Assembly (NCBI GenBank): GCA_001897475.1
Contig: MKSY01000031.1
Location: 1-37,888, forward strand
Length of the DNA: 37,888 nt
Direction: 5' to 3'
Origin: Alphaproteobacteria bacterium 43-37
GTDB taxonomy: Bacteria > Pseudomonadota > Alphaproteobacteria > 43-37
This document shows, in pieces, positions 8,918-17,641 of the stretch. The notes below the pieces were generated by a model. It was not told the origin of the DNA. It worked only from the letters and a program-made list of their open reading frames with translations, and made no database searches. Positions within the stretch are counted from its first letter, which is position 1; each line of letters begins with the position of its first letter. The translations under genes and the position numbers were made by a program.

Positions 8918-9571
8918 CTAAACCATCTTCTTTGTAAACTGACATAAATCATTCACAGGACAAACGTCACATTTGGGCTTGCGAGCAATGCAAGTGTAGC
9001 GGCCATGAAGGATGAGCCAGTGGTGAGCATGCTTGCGAAAGCTGGTTGGCACCGTTGCGGCAAGCCCATCTTCCACAGCCCGCGGGGTTTGGCCTTGCGC
9101 AAGGCCCGTTCGGTTGCAGACTCTGAAAATGTGGGTATCCACTGCAAACGTCTCTTCTCCAAATGCCACATTGAGGATAACATTTGCTGTCTTGCGCCCC
9201 ACTCCAGGCAGCGACTCCAAAGCGGCTCGATCCATTGGGACTTGCCCGCCAAAATCAGCCACAAGGTGCTCGCTTAGCCCCATGATGTTCTTTGCCTTGG
9301 AAGGATAAAGCCCAATAGTTTTAATGTAGGGGATCAATCGATCCAACCCAAGCGCCAATACATCTTCCGGTGTATGAACAACTTTGAAAAGAGATTCTGT
9401 AGCTTTGTTAACCCCCTTATCTGTTGCCTGCGCAGAAAGGACAACAGCAATCAAAAGTGTGAAATGATTGGTAAACTTTAATTCTGTTTCAGGTGCAGGG
9501 TTCAGCCGTTCGAATCGTGCAAAAAATTCATGGATCTCTTTCGTGGTCATTGGCCTCTTGGCGTCACTCAT
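8918..9571 (-). CDS. nth: Endonuclease III
   Basis: This encodes 217 residues, a DNA glycosylase/AP lyase that removes oxidised pyrimidines in base-excision repair. The helix-hairpin-helix is LPGVGRKTA with catalytic Lys127. VDTHIFRV gives catalytic Asp145. The C-terminal iron-sulfur loop has Cys194, Cys201, Cys204 and Cys210 (C-x6-C-x2-C-x5-C), complete for a [4Fe-4S] cluster. Length is normal for the family. Its ATG overlaps the dapB stop (ATGA), so the two are co-translated. The C-terminus ends beside repeat block A. Confidence 0.97.
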   Translation of the reverse strand: MSDAKRPMTTKEIHEFFARFERLNPAPETELKFTNHFTLLIAVVLSAQATDKGVNKATESLFKVVHTPEDVLALGLDRLIPYIKTIGLYPSKAKNIMGLSEHLVADFGGQVPMDRAALESLPGVGRKTANVILNVAFGEETFAVDTHIFRVCNRTGLAQGQTPRAVEDGLAATVPTSFRKHAHHWLILHGRYTCIARKPKCDVCPVNDLCQFTKKMV

Positions 9572-10362
9572 GAAAACCCTAAAACCTCATTCATGCTATA
9601 CAATCGTGGCTCATCAGCCCGCTGAGCTAACCACAACGCGGCTTGCAATGCTCCTTGCGCAAACACACGCCTATCTGTGGCTTGATGAGAAATGGTCAGC
9701 GATTCATTTTTCCAGGAGAACATTGCCGCATGCTCTCCTGGCCTCTGGCCTGATCTTAAAGCAGCAATACCAATTTTCCCGGGTGAGCGCATACCCTGTT
9801 CAAAGATCGGATCATACCAAGGAATTTGTTCATCTTTCTCAAAGCTCCCATTCTTACCCTCCAACATAGCTTCGGCAATGATATATGCCGTACCTGATGG
9901 AGCATCTTTTTTATGATGATGGTGCAATTCAAGAATATCCATATCAGCATCAGCATTGCTTCCAATAATCCGAGACGCCTGACTCACAAGCGCAGCCATT
10001 AGATTAATCCCCAAACTCATGTTACGACCATACAAAAGAGCAATCTGGCTTGAGGCCTTTTCAATAGCATTCATATGCTGCAGCTCAAGCCCGGTCGTGC
10101 CAACAACTAAAGGCTTTTTGTACTTAACAGCAACATCCAAATGCGCCTGGAGAGCTTCAGGGGTTGTAAAATCAATCACAACATCAGAACATCCAAACAT
10201 TTCATCAAGGCTCAAAATTGGATAAGGAATGTTAGCACCAACTGTTCGGCTCGTCCCACCTACCAATTCCACAGGCAAAGAACCTTCTTTTAGCACTTCC
10301 ATAACAGCCATAGACATTCGCCCAAATAGTCCACATAAACCGAGCTTAAAGATTCGTTTCAT
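9568..10362 (-). CDS. dapB: 4-hydroxy-tetrahydrodipicolinate reductase
   Basis: This encodes 264 residues. It catalyses the NAD(P)H-dependent reduction step in the diaminopimelate/lysine pathway, needed for peptidoglycan. The nucleotide-binding loop is LCGLFGRMS (9-17), a slightly unusual form of the GxxGxMG motif. VVGTTGL (86-92) and the signature ELHHHHKKDAPSGTA (145-159, with the catalytic His pair and Lys) are present. Length is normal. It is divergent from the ribokinase-like gene (131 bp between) and overlaps nth by 4 bp. Retention of dapB suggests the cell makes its own DAP. Confidence 0.97.
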   Translation of the reverse strand: MKRIFKLGLCGLFGRMSMAVMEVLKEGSLPVELVGGTSRTVGANIPYPILSLDEMFGCSDVVIDFTTPEALQAHLDVAVKYKKPLVVGTTGLELQHMNAIEKASSQIALLYGRNMSLGINLMAALVSQASRIIGSNADADMDILELHHHHKKDAPSGTAYIIAEAMLEGKNGSFEKDEQIPWYDPIFEQGMRSPGKIGIAALRSGQRPGEHAAMFSWKNESLTISHQATDRRVFAQGALQAALWLAQRADEPRLYSMNEVLGFS

Positions 10363-10493
10363 TTGATCTGTTTTCAGTTATCGTTAAATCATAACTTGTA
10401 TGATGATCTTTTTCATTATATCTGTGAATAGGCTTTTTTGCATGTGCTCATCTTGTGTGAGACACTAATCACAGCAAACTCAGGGGAAGCAAA

Positions 10494-11420
10494 GTGACAA
10501 TATATGTATTTGGCTCCTGCAATGTGGATTTCGTAACGCGCATCGCCAAACACCCAGCTCCCGGAGAAACGATCCTTGCCCCTGAACATAAGCTCTTCAG
10601 CGGAGGTAAAGGAGCTAACCAAGCCGTTGCCGCGGCCAAAGCTGGTGCCAATGTTCACATGATTGGCGCTATTGGTCAGGACCACTTAGGGGACTTCATC
10701 CTTTCGTCCTTAAACAATGCGCATGTTGGCACAAAGCATATAACACGCAATGCAGCTTTGACAGGATGTGCTTTCATCAGTGTGGACGCCCAAGGTGAGA
10801 ATACCATTATCGTTTCGGCTGGTGCAAATCTTCTTTTAAAAAGCTCGGATTTTCCACTTCAAAACCTCACCAGCCAAGATTGGGTTCTATTTCAGATGGA
10901 GGTTACGCCGGAGCAAAATTGGGCAGCTATTTTAAAAGTAAAGTCCCAAGGTGGACATGTCATTTTGAACCTAGCTCCCGCAACGCCGGTTCCATTGGAT
11001 ATTCTGCCTAAGCTCGATATCCTTGTAGTCAACATCCATGAGATTGAAGCGTTACGCGACTTTGCTCCTTTAAATGAGCACACAGCCATGGACTTGGCAA
11101 AATGGGCCGCTACAACATTCCAAATAACGGTTGTCCTTACCCTTGGAAAAACTGGCGCCTTCACAGCGACACCAAATGACACATTTTTAACGCCAGCCCC
11201 ACCCATCCAAGCAGTGGATACAGTAGGCGCTGGTGATTGTTTTACAGGCTATCTTGCCAGCGGACTGCATCAAAATATGCCTCTTCATGAGAGTTTAAAA
11301 CTAGCCGTTGCTGCCGGCAGCCTTGCCTGCACCATTGAAGGCGCACAACAATCTATGCCTTTGCTATCTGACGTTATTCATTTTCTGGATGAAGGAGGCA
11401 CACATGCAACATGCGAATAA
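10494..11420 (+). CDS. Ribokinase-like PfkB-family sugar kinase
   Basis: This encodes 308 residues from a GTG preceded by AGGGGA with 6 nt spacing. It phosphorylates a sugar or nucleoside hydroxyl with ATP. The PfkB signatures are GSCNVD (7-12), FSGGKGANQAVAAAKAG (36-52), the NxxE motif VNIHEIEAL (Asn180, Glu183) and DTVGAGDCFTG (242-252) with the catalytic base Asp248. It is closest by eye to ribokinase. The thiM gene starts inside its last codons (17-bp overlap), so the two are translated together. No ribose transporter is nearby, so the substrate may be ribose or something tied to thiamine salvage. Confidence 0.88.
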   Translation: MTIYVFGSCNVDFVTRIAKHPAPGETILAPEHKLFSGGKGANQAVAAAKAGANVHMIGAIGQDHLGDFILSSLNNAHVGTKHITRNAALTGCAFISVDAQGENTIIVSAGANLLLKSSDFPLQNLTSQDWVLFQMEVTPEQNWAAILKVKSQGGHVILNLAPATPVPLDILPKLDILVVNIHEIEALRDFAPLNEHTAMDLAKWAATTFQITVVLTLGKTGAFTATPNDTFLTPAPPIQAVDTVGAGDCFTGYLASGLHQNMPLHESLKLAVAAGSLACTIEGAQQSMPLLSDVIHFLDEGGTHATCE

Positions 11421-12258
11421 AGCCCATGCGCCATATCCACAAATTGTTGCAGATCTACTAACAAACCTAAGACAAACATCACCTCTTGTGCACTGCATAA
11501 CGAATTATGTTTCCATGGACATTATGGCCAATTGTTTGCTTGCCATGGGTGCTTTGCCAGCCATGGCCCATGCAAGAGAGGAAGTGATCGATTTTCTCAG
11601 TTTAGCAAACTCTCTATCGATCAATATCGGCACTTTATCAACGCCCTGGATTGAAAGCATGCTACTTGCTTCTGAAGCAGCCAATAAATCCCATAAGCCA
11701 TGGGTATTGGATCCAGTTGGGTGTGGCGCCACCACCTTGCGTACCAATACGACACTTTCACTCTTAGCCCAGAAACCAAGTATCCTGCGAGGCAACGCAT
11801 CTGAAATCATGGCCATTGGTGGTTATGCTAAACCGAAAGGCGTTGACGCCATTAACAGCATATCCGAATGCCCTTACATTGCGCATGAGATTGCCATAAA
11901 ATATCAAATTGTCGTTGCCGTTACGGGTGAGGTTGACTTCGTCACAGATGGTCAGCGTACGGTACATATCCATCATGGTCATCCTCTCATGACAAAGGTG
12001 ACAGCCATTGGCTGCTCTTTATCCTCAGCCATTGCCGCACTAGCTGCGCTAACAAACGACCCCTTTGAAGCAGCCGTGGCGGGCATAACTTTTTTTGGCA
12101 TCTGTGGCGAAAGAGCCGCCGGCCAATATGCTGACCCTGGGTCGTTTAGAGTGGCGTTCATAGATCAATTGCACTCACTATCAGCCCATGATGTCTTTAC
12201 TGACGCTAAAATTTTCGAACCACAAGCATATTCACTTGAATTCAGTCAAATTTCATAA
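11404..12258 (+). CDS. thiM: Hydroxyethylthiazole kinase
   Basis: This encodes 284 residues from the ATG at 11404. That start is chosen because AAGGAGG ends 4-5 nt before it; the frame is open further upstream but only within the kinase gene. ThiM phosphorylates 4-methyl-5-hydroxyethylthiazole for thiamine salvage. Signatures are PLVHCITNYVSMDIMAN (27-43), LDPVGCGAT (102-110), LRGNASEI (128-135) and KVTAIGCSLS (198-207) with the conserved Cys204. The usual TGC is here IGC. Neither thiD nor thiE is in the window. It overlaps the upstream ribokinase-like gene by 17 bp. Confidence 0.93.
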   Translation: MQHANKAHAPYPQIVADLLTNLRQTSPLVHCITNYVSMDIMANCLLAMGALPAMAHAREEVIDFLSLANSLSINIGTLSTPWIESMLLASEAANKSHKPWVLDPVGCGATTLRTNTTLSLLAQKPSILRGNASEIMAIGGYAKPKGVDAINSISECPYIAHEIAIKYQIVVAVTGEVDFVTDGQRTVHIHHGHPLMTKVTAIGCSLSSAIAALAALTNDPFEAAVAGITFFGICGERAAGQYADPGSFRVAFIDQLHSLSAHDVFTDAKIFEPQAYSLEFSQIS

Positions 12259-12387
12259 GGCCAAACTAATAGCTTAGAGCACATTTAAAAACGTTGCTTA
12301 TCGCCGCAAAGCTGCTGAAGAGCAATATTGAAGATTTTTTAACTTTGTTATGTGAAGCTAGACTTATGCAAACTGGGAACAAGTAGT

Positions 12388-13152
12388 ATGAAAAAAAATT
12401 TCTTTAGGAGAATCATCTTATCAACTGTCGCTCTAGCAGCATTGTTAGGAGCCACTCCAAAAGCTGAGGCTTCATGGCAAGATTTTGAAAATATGTGCGT
12501 TGACTCTGTTCAAACATGTGCTCGTAGCGTGTCACAACAAATACCACACATAGCAAACAGTCTGTCTGGATTAAGCAGAATTGCTATTGGCACCCTAGGG
12601 CTAATGCTTGGCACAGAAGGCGCGGGTACATTGATGCATGACGGATTTACCAGAACATTGGCTGGAACCTCTACAGTACTTAACATTGGTTATAATGAGT
12701 TTCTTCACTTTTGTTCACGCCATACAGTCACAGACAAAATAATGCGCTTAGGAGTTGTTGCCGGCGCCTATGCACATGGAGGCCCAATGTTTGCATTCGG
12801 AATGGCCATGTCTGCACGTACAAACAACACAGCGACTATGATTTATCGTGAATTCCCAGCAGCGGCAGCCACAAAAGCCCTCGGCGACGCGGTTGTCCCA
12901 CTTGCAGTAGCCGAAGTTATAGATACAGGAAAGGGCTCACCTTACCGCACATTTGCTGAGAAAACAACCGGCGCTGCAGCAGACTGGATAAAACCGTTCA
13001 ATTCAACCATCCCTCTCGCTGAAAGTGCAGCGCTATGGCTCTCATCTAAAAGCATACAAGAAAAGGTAATGTTTGGACCAGCTGGCTTACTATATGGCCG
13101 CGTCGTTAAGCCTATGTTTGTTAATGCAATCAGGTTTTTTACACGCACCTAA
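12388..13152 (+). CDS. Secreted protein of unknown function
   Basis: The start is taken at the ATG at 12388 (254 residues) rather than at an in-frame ATG 36 bp upstream, because the product then begins with a textbook signal peptide: MKKNFFRR, a hydrophobic run, and cleavage near KAEASW. The mature protein has early cysteines (MCVDSVQTCARS), Gly/Ala-rich hydrophobic stretches (about 60-80 and 115-135) and no family I recognise. The hydrophobic parts could insert in a membrane. It stands alone, 129 bp after thiM, followed by another small secreted protein in the same direction. The function is unknown. Confidence 0.7.
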   Translation: MKKNFFRRIILSTVALAALLGATPKAEASWQDFENMCVDSVQTCARSVSQQIPHIANSLSGLSRIAIGTLGLMLGTEGAGTLMHDGFTRTLAGTSTVLNIGYNEFLHFCSRHTVTDKIMRLGVVAGAYAHGGPMFAFGMAMSARTNNTATMIYREFPAAAATKALGDAVVPLAVAEVIDTGKGSPYRTFAEKTTGAAADWIKPFNSTIPLAESAALWLSSKSIQEKVMFGPAGLLYGRVVKPMFVNAIRFFTRT

Positions 13153-13260
13153 ACATCACTAAGTTCAGTGAGTCTTGTCTAAGCAAAACAAAAGAAGTTG
13201 CTTGCAAAGCGATCATATTTGATGTAGTAAATGACAAGGATCAATACATGGAGACACATT

Positions 13261-13515
13261 ATGATCAAGAAAAAAATCTTAGCACTAGCCATTTTATCTT
13301 GCCTATTTTTGGCAGAAAAGAATGTCACAGCTAACCAAGAAGCTTATGATGACCTCACCCAGCAACCCAGCGTATCTTCTACGTCTGCTTTGAATGACAA
13401 GCCCTTTCACTGCAACGAATTTTTTGACCAAGGATTCACTTTATCTGGATTGGGATGGTGGATTTTGTGCCAAATTGTCGCGGACCCAGTTTCAGTCGGC
13501 ATGCTTGGAGCTTAA
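13261..13515 (+). CDS. Small secreted protein of unknown function
   Basis: This encodes 84 residues from the ATG at 13261, chosen over an upstream ATG at 13231 because GGAG sits 7 nt before it and the product starts with a signal peptide (IKKKILALAILSCLFLAEK). The mature peptide of about 60 residues has two cysteines (HCNEF and LCQIV) and a Trp-rich stretch SGLGWWILC. No family is recognised. It lies 108 bp after another secreted protein and before rpmB. Confidence 0.6.
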   Translation: MIKKKILALAILSCLFLAEKNVTANQEAYDDLTQQPSVSSTSALNDKPFHCNEFFDQGFTLSGLGWWILCQIVADPVSVGMLGA

Positions 13516-13562
13516 AGCTCGTTAAACCTTATACAAAAAAACAGCGTCACCAGACTATTTTC

Positions 13563-13591
13563 TTGACGCCATGTTATTTGTCCCTTAAATA
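13563..13591 (+). promoter_or_regulatory. Possible rpmB promoter
   Basis: TTGACG at 13563 followed 17 nt later by TAAATA resembles a sigma-70 promoter, 36-64 bp before the rpmB start. The -10 box is a weak match (three of six), so this is tentative. Confidence 0.3.
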
Positions 13592-13626
13592 ATCGGGATA
13601 GGTTTTTAAAGATAAGGGTTAAAAGA

Positions 13627-13920
13627 ATGTCTCGTCGTTGTGAGATTACTGGTAAGGGTGTTATGTCTGGCAATAATGTTAGCCACGCAAATAACAAGAC
13701 TTTACGTCGCTTCTTACCAAATTTGCAAATATCATCCTTTTTGAGCAACATTTTGGGTAAATCCGTTAGAATGCGTGTTTCCACAAATGCAATCCGCACC
13801 ATCGAAAAGAATGGCGGCATTGACGCTTATATCCTGGGCGCGCGCAAGAGCCAGCTCTCCACAGAAGGGCTTAAGCTACGCAAGATGCTCGAAAAAAAGT
13901 CCGCAAAACCATCGGCTTAA
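13627..13920 (+). CDS. rpmB: 50S ribosomal protein L28
   Basis: This encodes 97 residues. The start [20 protein letters not shown] and the middle [13 protein letters not shown] are diagnostic of bL28, a structural protein of the large ribosomal subunit. The length and the C-terminal extension ([14 protein letters not shown]) fit alphaproteobacterial forms. It is monocistronic: a strong hairpin terminator follows 18 bp after the stop. Confidence 0.97.
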   Translation: MSRRCEITGKGVMSGNNVSHANNKTLRRFLPNLQISSFLSNILGKSVRMRVSTNAIRTIEKNGGIDAYILGARKSQLSTEGLKLRKMLEKKSAKPSA

Positions 13921-13937
13921 ACGCAGATGGCTTCATT

Positions 13938-13966
13938 TAATAAACCCGCTCTCTGCGGGTTTATTA
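13938..13966 (+). terminator. Rho-independent terminator after rpmB
   Basis: A perfect 12-bp stem (TAATAAACCCGC / GCGGGTTTATTA) with a 5-nt TCTCT loop. The T-rich tail is interrupted, and a further T-rich tract (TCTTCTTTTTC) follows a few bases later. It ends the rpmB transcript before yhhQ. Confidence 0.85.
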
Positions 13967-13991
13967 TTGAATCTTCTTTTTCAAAAGCCTC

Positions 13992-14756
13992 ATGACTACC
14001 TCTCTAATCGATCAACTTTTGACATGGCCCACTGAATTAAGCTCCTTATTATCCTTAGGAGTTTCAATTATGCTTTTGCTGCTCTCCTTACGATTCTTTG
14101 GAAGCTTAGGTGTTATGGCCTACATCATCATCGCTATCACAGCCACCAATATTCAAGTTCTGAAACTTGTTTCCTATCAATGGATGCCTGATCCAGTTGC
14201 CTATGGCACGATAACCTTCGCCACAACTTTTTTAGCCACAGATATCCTAACGGAATTTTACGGCAAGAAAACCGCCCAAACAGCTATCTTTATTGGATTT
14301 TGCAGCATGCTTATTATGATGCTTATGATGGTGCTAACCCTCGGTGTAAGAGCGACCAACGCTAGCTTTCCGGTAGATGCACAACCCCATATGCTAGCCT
14401 TATTTAAACCCGCCCCACAACTTTTCGTGGCAAGTGTCATCGCATATTTGTCGAGCCACTTAATCGAAACGACTATCTTTGCTAAGATTTCTGCACTTAC
14501 AAATCGGAAGCTTTTGTGGCTCAGGACGAATGCTTCAACCATCTTTGCTACAGCAGTTGACAACTTTGTCTTCAGCATTCTTGCCTGGATTATCTTAGCC
14601 GAAACACCGCTACCCTGGAGCGTTGTTTTCCAGACGTACATCGTTGGTACAATGATCATGCGTGCCATTATTGCCGTCCTCACAAGCCCAACCCTTTATA
14701 TTGCTAAACGCTTCCTTCCTAAACATTCGATAGGCTTTTCTAATGCACCCCAGTGA
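13992..14756 (+). CDS. yhhQ: Queuosine precursor transporter (YhhQ/QPTR, VUT family)
   Basis: This encodes 254 residues, a polytopic inner-membrane protein with about six hydrophobic segments. The family signature TFATTFLATDILTEFYGKK (about 75-93) is intact, as is the late DNFVFSILAWI segment. YhhQ proteins import queuosine precursors (preQ0/preQ1, or queuine in some pathogens). Its stop overlaps the tgt start by 14 bp, tying import directly to the tRNA-modifying enzyme. No queuosine biosynthesis gene (queC, queD, queE, queF, queA, queG/H) is in the window. Confidence 0.92.
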   Translation: MTTSLIDQLLTWPTELSSLLSLGVSIMLLLLSLRFFGSLGVMAYIIIAITATNIQVLKLVSYQWMPDPVAYGTITFATTFLATDILTEFYGKKTAQTAIFIGFCSMLIMMLMMVLTLGVRATNASFPVDAQPHMLALFKPAPQLFVASVIAYLSSHLIETTIFAKISALTNRKLLWLRTNASTIFATAVDNFVFSILAWIILAETPLPWSVVFQTYIVGTMIMRAIIAVLTSPTLYIAKRFLPKHSIGFSNAPQ

Positions 14757-15960
14757 ATCTCGCTCACAACACTTCCACTTTAAAATTTTAAAGGAAACAG
14801 GCTCAGGAAGGCTTGGAGAACTAGCCACACCCCATGGAATAATTCAAACACCTGCATTTATATTTTGCGCCACCAAAGCCGCCATCAAAGGCCTTTTACC
14901 TCAGCAAATCCAAGATGCAAATACCCAAATTATCTTAGCTAACACTTATCATTTGATGCTCCAACCTGGGGCTGATACTGTCAAGCGGTTAGGTGGGTTA
15001 CAGAAAATGACAGGCTGGAATGGCCCGATGCTAACCGACTCTGGCGGATTTCAGATATTTAGCTTAGGACATGGCGGAGTAGCGAACGAGATCAAAGGAA
15101 CCCAAAACAGCGCTCGGCCCAAAACACTTTTGAATATTTTTGAAGACGGAGCTACATTCAAATCTTATATTGACGGCTCTGTGCATCACCTAACCCCTGA
15201 AAAATCCATCGAAGTTCAGGTGAAATTGGGCGCTGACCTCATTGTAGTTTTAGATGAGTGCACACCGTTTCATGTCGACAAATCCTACACTCAACGCTCA
15301 ATGGAAATGAGTCACAGATGGGCCCTAAGATCCTTAGCCGCCTTCGATGCTCTTCATGCCAGCGAGCGCCAGAGGCTTTATGGCATTATTCAAGGCGGTA
15401 TCTACCCAGATTTGCGCAAGATAAGCGCTGAATTTGTTAATGAGCAAGATTTCTTTGGACATGCCGTTGGTGGATGCTTAGGCGCCTCCAAAGAGCAAAT
15501 GGACGATGTTGTCTCACTTACCCTTTCATTGCTTGCCAAAGATCGTCCTGTCCATCTATTAGGAATTGGTGGCATACGAGACATTTTTCATGGTGTTCCT
15601 CAAGGCATTGATACTTTTGACTGTGTCCACCCAACCAGACTTGCTCGCCATGGCGGCGCCTTAGTTCCTACCTTCGTAAGAGCCGCTTTGGGAACCGCTA
15701 AGGACAAAGAGCACATCAACTTAAAAAACAGCCAATTTCAGCATGATGATTCACCTATTGATCCCAGCTGCGGGTGCCAAACATGCAGCAGCCTTTCCAG
15801 GGGATATATACACCACCTTATTAAAGCAAAAGAACTTTCAGCATTGCAGGCCTTGACCGTTCACAATATGTACACTATGAATAGAGTACTTGAAGATATT
15901 CGAGCTGGAATAAATCAAAATAATTTTGAAAAAGCTAGGGACTATTGGGTTAGCACCTAA
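14743..15960 (+). CDS. tgt: tRNA-guanine transglycosylase with an unusual, queuine-type pocket
   Basis: This encodes 405 residues, longer than the usual 370-385. It exchanges G34 in GUN-anticodon tRNAs for a queuosine base. TDSGGFQIFSLG gives Asp99; IDTFDCVHPTR gives nucleophile Asp293; Zn ligands are Cys343, Cys345, Cys348 and His374. Two features depart from standard bacterial enzymes: an insertion after SLG (about 109-130, GHGGVANEIKGTQNS), and the pocket motif GGCLGAS (243-249) in place of GGLAVGE. Aligned to the Zymomonas enzyme, the bulky Val233 position becomes Gly, as in eukaryotic queuine-using enzymes. From memory, the Chlamydia enzyme, reported to use queuine directly, has a similar insertion and a GGSLG motif. 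This suggests queuine as substrate, supplied by the coupled YhhQ transporter. Confidence 0.95.
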   Translation: MHPSESRSQHFHFKILKETGSGRLGELATPHGIIQTPAFIFCATKAAIKGLLPQQIQDANTQIILANTYHLMLQPGADTVKRLGGLQKMTGWNGPMLTDSGGFQIFSLGHGGVANEIKGTQNSARPKTLLNIFEDGATFKSYIDGSVHHLTPEKSIEVQVKLGADLIVVLDECTPFHVDKSYTQRSMEMSHRWALRSLAAFDALHASERQRLYGIIQGGIYPDLRKISAEFVNEQDFFGHAVGGCLGASKEQMDDVVSLTLSLLAKDRPVHLLGIGGIRDIFHGVPQGIDTFDCVHPTRLARHGGALVPTFVRAALGTAKDKEHINLKNSQFQHDDSPIDPSCGCQTCSSLSRGYIHHLIKAKELSALQALTVHNMYTMNRVLEDIRAGINQNNFEKARDYWVST

Positions 15961-15974
15961 AATAGGCAAAAAAA

Positions 15975-16637
15975 ATGGAAACTGTGCACACAAGTCAGCC
16001 CACTTATCCGCACAACAATCTAACCATTATCACCCATCCTCTCGTTTCTCACAAACTTTCGATCATTCGCAATAAAAACACTGATCGCCTCATGTTTCGT
16101 AACACTCTCAAAGAGATATCACAGCTCATGACTTTTGTTGTGACGCAAAACCTTCCTCTCCAGCTCACCCAAGTTGAAACACCTCTCACAAACTGTGAAT
16201 CCATGATTCTTAGGGCTCCTATCTCAGTGGTTAGTATACTTAGGGCTGGCCTTGGTATGTCTCAAGGGATTATGGCCATGATACCCGAAGCGACCGAAGG
16301 ATGCATTGGACTTTATCGGAACCACGATACGCTCGAAGCGGTTAATTATCTGATCAAGCTTCCCAAAAAACATGATGGCCTATATATATTGGTTGACCCC
16401 ATGTTAGCCACAGGAAACTCCGCTATAGCCGCCATAGAAATCATGACCAAACAAGGTATTTCCGTTGACCAAATCGCGTTTATGGCACTTATTGCAGCCC
16501 CTGAAGGGGTCCACAAACTGCATAAGCACTGTCCATCTTTAAAAATTTTCCTAGCTTCACTCGACGAAGGGCTTAACCAATCCGCCTATATTGTCCCTGG
16601 CCTGGGGGACGCGGGTGATAGGCTGTTCGGAAGTTAA
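15975..16637 (+). CDS. upp: Uracil phosphoribosyltransferase
   Basis: This encodes 220 residues. It makes UMP from uracil and PRPP in pyrimidine salvage. The PRPP-binding loop LVDPMLATGNSA and the uracil-binding C-terminus YIVPGLGDAGDRLFG are clear, as is VVSILRAGLGM near residue 85. Length is slightly above the usual 208 because of an N-terminal tail. It starts 14 bp after tgt and probably shares the yhhQ-tgt transcript, forming a base-salvage operon. Confidence 0.96.
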   Translation: METVHTSQPTYPHNNLTIITHPLVSHKLSIIRNKNTDRLMFRNTLKEISQLMTFVVTQNLPLQLTQVETPLTNCESMILRAPISVVSILRAGLGMSQGIMAMIPEATEGCIGLYRNHDTLEAVNYLIKLPKKHDGLYILVDPMLATGNSAIAAIEIMTKQGISVDQIAFMALIAAPEGVHKLHKHCPSLKIFLASLDEGLNQSAYIVPGLGDAGDRLFGS

Positions 16638-16745
16638 TCCCCACCTTCCATTATAAGTATAGCCCAAAGAAAGCCTCATTACAGACACCACAATCATAGC
16701 AGACTCTGCATAATGTGACGACCTTCTGCTTTGATAAAAGGATTC

Positions 16746-17093
16746 CTATTTAGAGATCTGCTTTGATTCTTTGGCCTCTCTCATGCTTCCCTTAGAATGG
16801 CTATGCGAACCCATACTTACTTGCTTTTGCGAAACAGCGGCTAGGATGGCCATAATAACCTGCTTAGATGGATCTTGACTTCCCTCAAGTGGTGAACGGT
16901 CAATTTTTGGTGGAGAAAGGGGATCCTGTGCAGCGCTAATAGAGTGCACAACGTTTATGACAGGCTGCCCATCATTAAACACACTGCTCGGCCTCGGTGT
17001 TTCAGCAAAGCTATCATAAGCTAAACCAATGGAAACCTGAACAATCATTAAAGAGGCAAGAGATCTTATCATCACGGCCACCTTTCGGGTCAT
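16746..17093 (-). CDS. Small secreted protein of unknown function
   Basis: This encodes 115 residues (or 108 from the second Met, MIRSLASLMIVQ). A signal peptide is likely, with cleavage near AYDSFAET. The mature chain is hydrophilic, Ser/Lys/Pro-rich and probably disordered, with an MAILAAVSQKQVSMGSHSHS segment in the middle. No family is recognised. It converges on upp and is divergent from the next secreted protein (140 bp AT-rich gap). The gene is moderately supported. Confidence 0.5.
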   Translation of the reverse strand: MTRKVAVMIRSLASLMIVQVSIGLAYDSFAETPRPSSVFNDGQPVINVVHSISAAQDPLSPPKIDRSPLEGSQDPSKQVIMAILAAVSQKQVSMGSHSHSKGSMREAKESKQISK

Positions 17094-17233
17094 CTAACGC
17101 ATACTAACAAACTACAAAGATAAATCCAATAATGATTCTATATCACTTATTTTATTAAAAATTTCTCAATTTTTAAAAGCCCATTAAATCACCAGTGATA
17201 CTCTAAAATCAAACTAGAAATTGGGATTTACGG

Positions 17234-17620
17234 ATGAAAAATTATCTATTCATGTTCCTCATAGCACTGACCATGCACTTACTCTTAGCTCAGGCACAGG
17301 AGGCACATGAGACAACTTCACCTTCATCTCAGGATACTCGCACTAAAGCAGAGACAAACAATACTCATACAGTTTTTGGGACACCCTTAGAGCATGTTTC
17401 GAAGGCCAATAAGGGCACAACAAAAACAAAAGACTATATCGCTCACAATAATTACTCATTAGGAATTCCACTAGCACAAACACCCTTGGGTGAAAGCGAT
17501 GTGCGTATTTTGAATTCCCCTGAAAGTCTGGAAAATGAACCGAATGAGAGGGTTGACAAAAATCAAAACAAAAAGCAAATCCAGCCTCAACATGAAGCTC
17601 TACAGCTTAATCCACAGTAA
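17234..17620 (+). CDS. Small secreted, low-complexity protein of unknown function
   Basis: This encodes 128 residues. MKNYLFMFLIALTMHLLLAQA is a signal peptide; the mature part is polar (Thr, Asn, Gln, Glu-rich), without cysteines and probably disordered. No family is recognised. Only 3 bp separate it from the next gene, so the two form one transcript. It may be a partner or small accessory of the large secreted protein that follows. Confidence 0.65.
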   Translation: MKNYLFMFLIALTMHLLLAQAQEAHETTSPSSQDTRTKAETNNTHTVFGTPLEHVSKANKGTTKTKDYIAHNNYSLGIPLAQTPLGESDVRILNSPESLENEPNERVDKNQNKKQIQPQHEALQLNPQ

Positions 17621-17641
17621 AAAATGCGACGGATGGCTAGC

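Noticed and set aside
8284-8952. Several overlapping frames of 60-110 codons on both strands after the glycosyltransferase
   Set aside because: They run through the palindromic repeats and encode repeat peptides such as PDADPGS and ARVTGKR; no ribosome site, no family.
11308-11403. Longer thiM start inside the ribokinase-like gene
   Set aside because: The extra residues have no match to ThiM, and AAGGAGG directly precedes the ATG at 11404.
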